A stretch of DNA of 6,143 nucleotides, taken from positions 1-6,143 of the forward strand of contig CAMOHN010000065.1 of the NCBI GenBank assembly GCA_946615455.1, read 5' to 3'. Of this stretch, positions 5,852 to 6,143 are shown piece by piece. Position numbers and translations under genes: made by a program. Each line of letters begins with the position of its first letter. Positions within the stretch are counted from its first letter, which is position 1. The notes under the pieces were generated by a model. It had not been told where the DNA came from. It made no database searches and was given only the letters and a program-made list of their open reading frames with translations. This DNA is from an uncultured Bacteroidales bacterium. GTDB taxonomy: Bacteria > Bacteroidota > Bacteroidia > Bacteroidales > Paludibacteraceae.

Positions 5852-6143
5852 TTATTCGTCTTCTTTCTGGCTCTCGGCGTAAGCCTTGATGAGTTTGTCT
5901 TGTACATCGGCCGGTACCAGTTCGTAGCTCTTGAAGTGCATTGTGAATGTGGCACGACCTCCGGTGAGGCTGGACAGTGTGGTCGAATAGGACGACATCT
6001 CTGCCAACGGAACGAGGGCTTTGAGGCGTTGGAAGTTTTTCTCGGCTTCCATACCTAATACCATACCGCGACGGCCATTGATGTCAGACATCACGTCACC
6101 CATCAGTTCGCCGGGGACGAGCACTTCGACTTCATAAATAGGC
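5852..6143 (-). CDS. fusA: Elongation factor G family protein, C-terminal end (runs off the right edge)
   Basis: The open frame enters from the right edge and ends at TAA 5854-5852, giving about 96 residues of domain V of EF-G. PIYEVEVLVPGELMGDVMSD is followed by NGRRGMVLGMEAE, VPLAEMSSYSTTLSSLTGGR, and the tail FKSYELVPADVQDKLIKAYA. EF-G moves tRNA and mRNA through the ribosome. The SSYSTTLSSLTGGRATF stretch differs from the usual MFGYATSLRS.SQGRA of housekeeping EF-G and fits, from memory, the Bacteroidales paralogue often called EF-G2/FusA2. The active-site GTPase domain is outside the window, so this cannot be verified here. A strong terminator follows, so the gene is not likely to be co-transcribed with the dipeptidase. 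The frame is continuous to the edge; the visible piece is partial only because of the window boundary. Confidence 0.9.
   Translation of the reverse strand, partial: PIYEVEVLVPGELMGDVMSDINGRRGMVLGMEAEKNFQRLKALVPLAEMSSYSTTLSSLTGGRATFTMHFKSYELVPADVQDKLIKAYAESQKEDE

Overview
The window looks like a chromosomal segment of a gut- or oral-type Bacteroidales bacterium (Bacteroides/Prevotella relatives). The reasons are two exact matches to the Bacteroidetes sigma promoter element TAnnTTTG, mostly poor Shine-Dalgarno sequences, a lipoprotein of Bacteroidales style, a DUF6175-type protein and an EF-G paralogue tail typical of that order. The genus cannot be fixed from the sequence alone. Nothing here is an intact mobile element, RNA gene or CRISPR array.

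Layout, left to right. Positions 1-1406 hold three closely spaced leftward genes for exported proteins: a secreted protein (912-1406), a lipoprotein (384-884) that is a divergent paralogue of it, and the first 120 residues of a DUF6175-like secreted protein that runs off the left edge. The gaps are 27 and 21 bases, so they are almost certainly one transcript. A secreted alpha/beta-hydrolase (1462-2376) lies 55 bases upstream on the same strand, with no terminator seen between, and may be the first gene of that transcript. Immediately before it (2379-2513) is a short coding remnant that reads like the extreme C-terminus of a KilA-N/ORF6N-domain protein. A small stand-alone PAS protein (2583-2921, minus) and a diacylglycerol-kinase-family lipid kinase (3037-4002, plus) are divergently transcribed from adjacent Bacteroidetes promoters in the 115-base gap between them. 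The lipid kinase converges on an exported C69-family dipeptidase (4034-5713, minus), with a plus-strand terminator overlapping the kinase stop codon. A strong hairpin terminator (about 5753-5812) separates the dipeptidase from the C-terminal end of an EF-G family gene (5852 to the right edge).

Functionally, the window is dominated by the cell envelope: five proteins have predicted export signals (secreted hydrolase, secreted dipeptidase, lipoprotein, its secreted paralogue and the DUF6175 protein), plus a cytoplasmic lipid kinase. The most interesting part is the cassette of paired paralogues plus DUF6175, whose role is unknown. No claim of a wholly new system can be proved from the sequence, but this cassette is the best candidate. 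All stretches between genes are shorter than 300 bases; the longest, 2377-2582, contains the KilA-N-like remnant.
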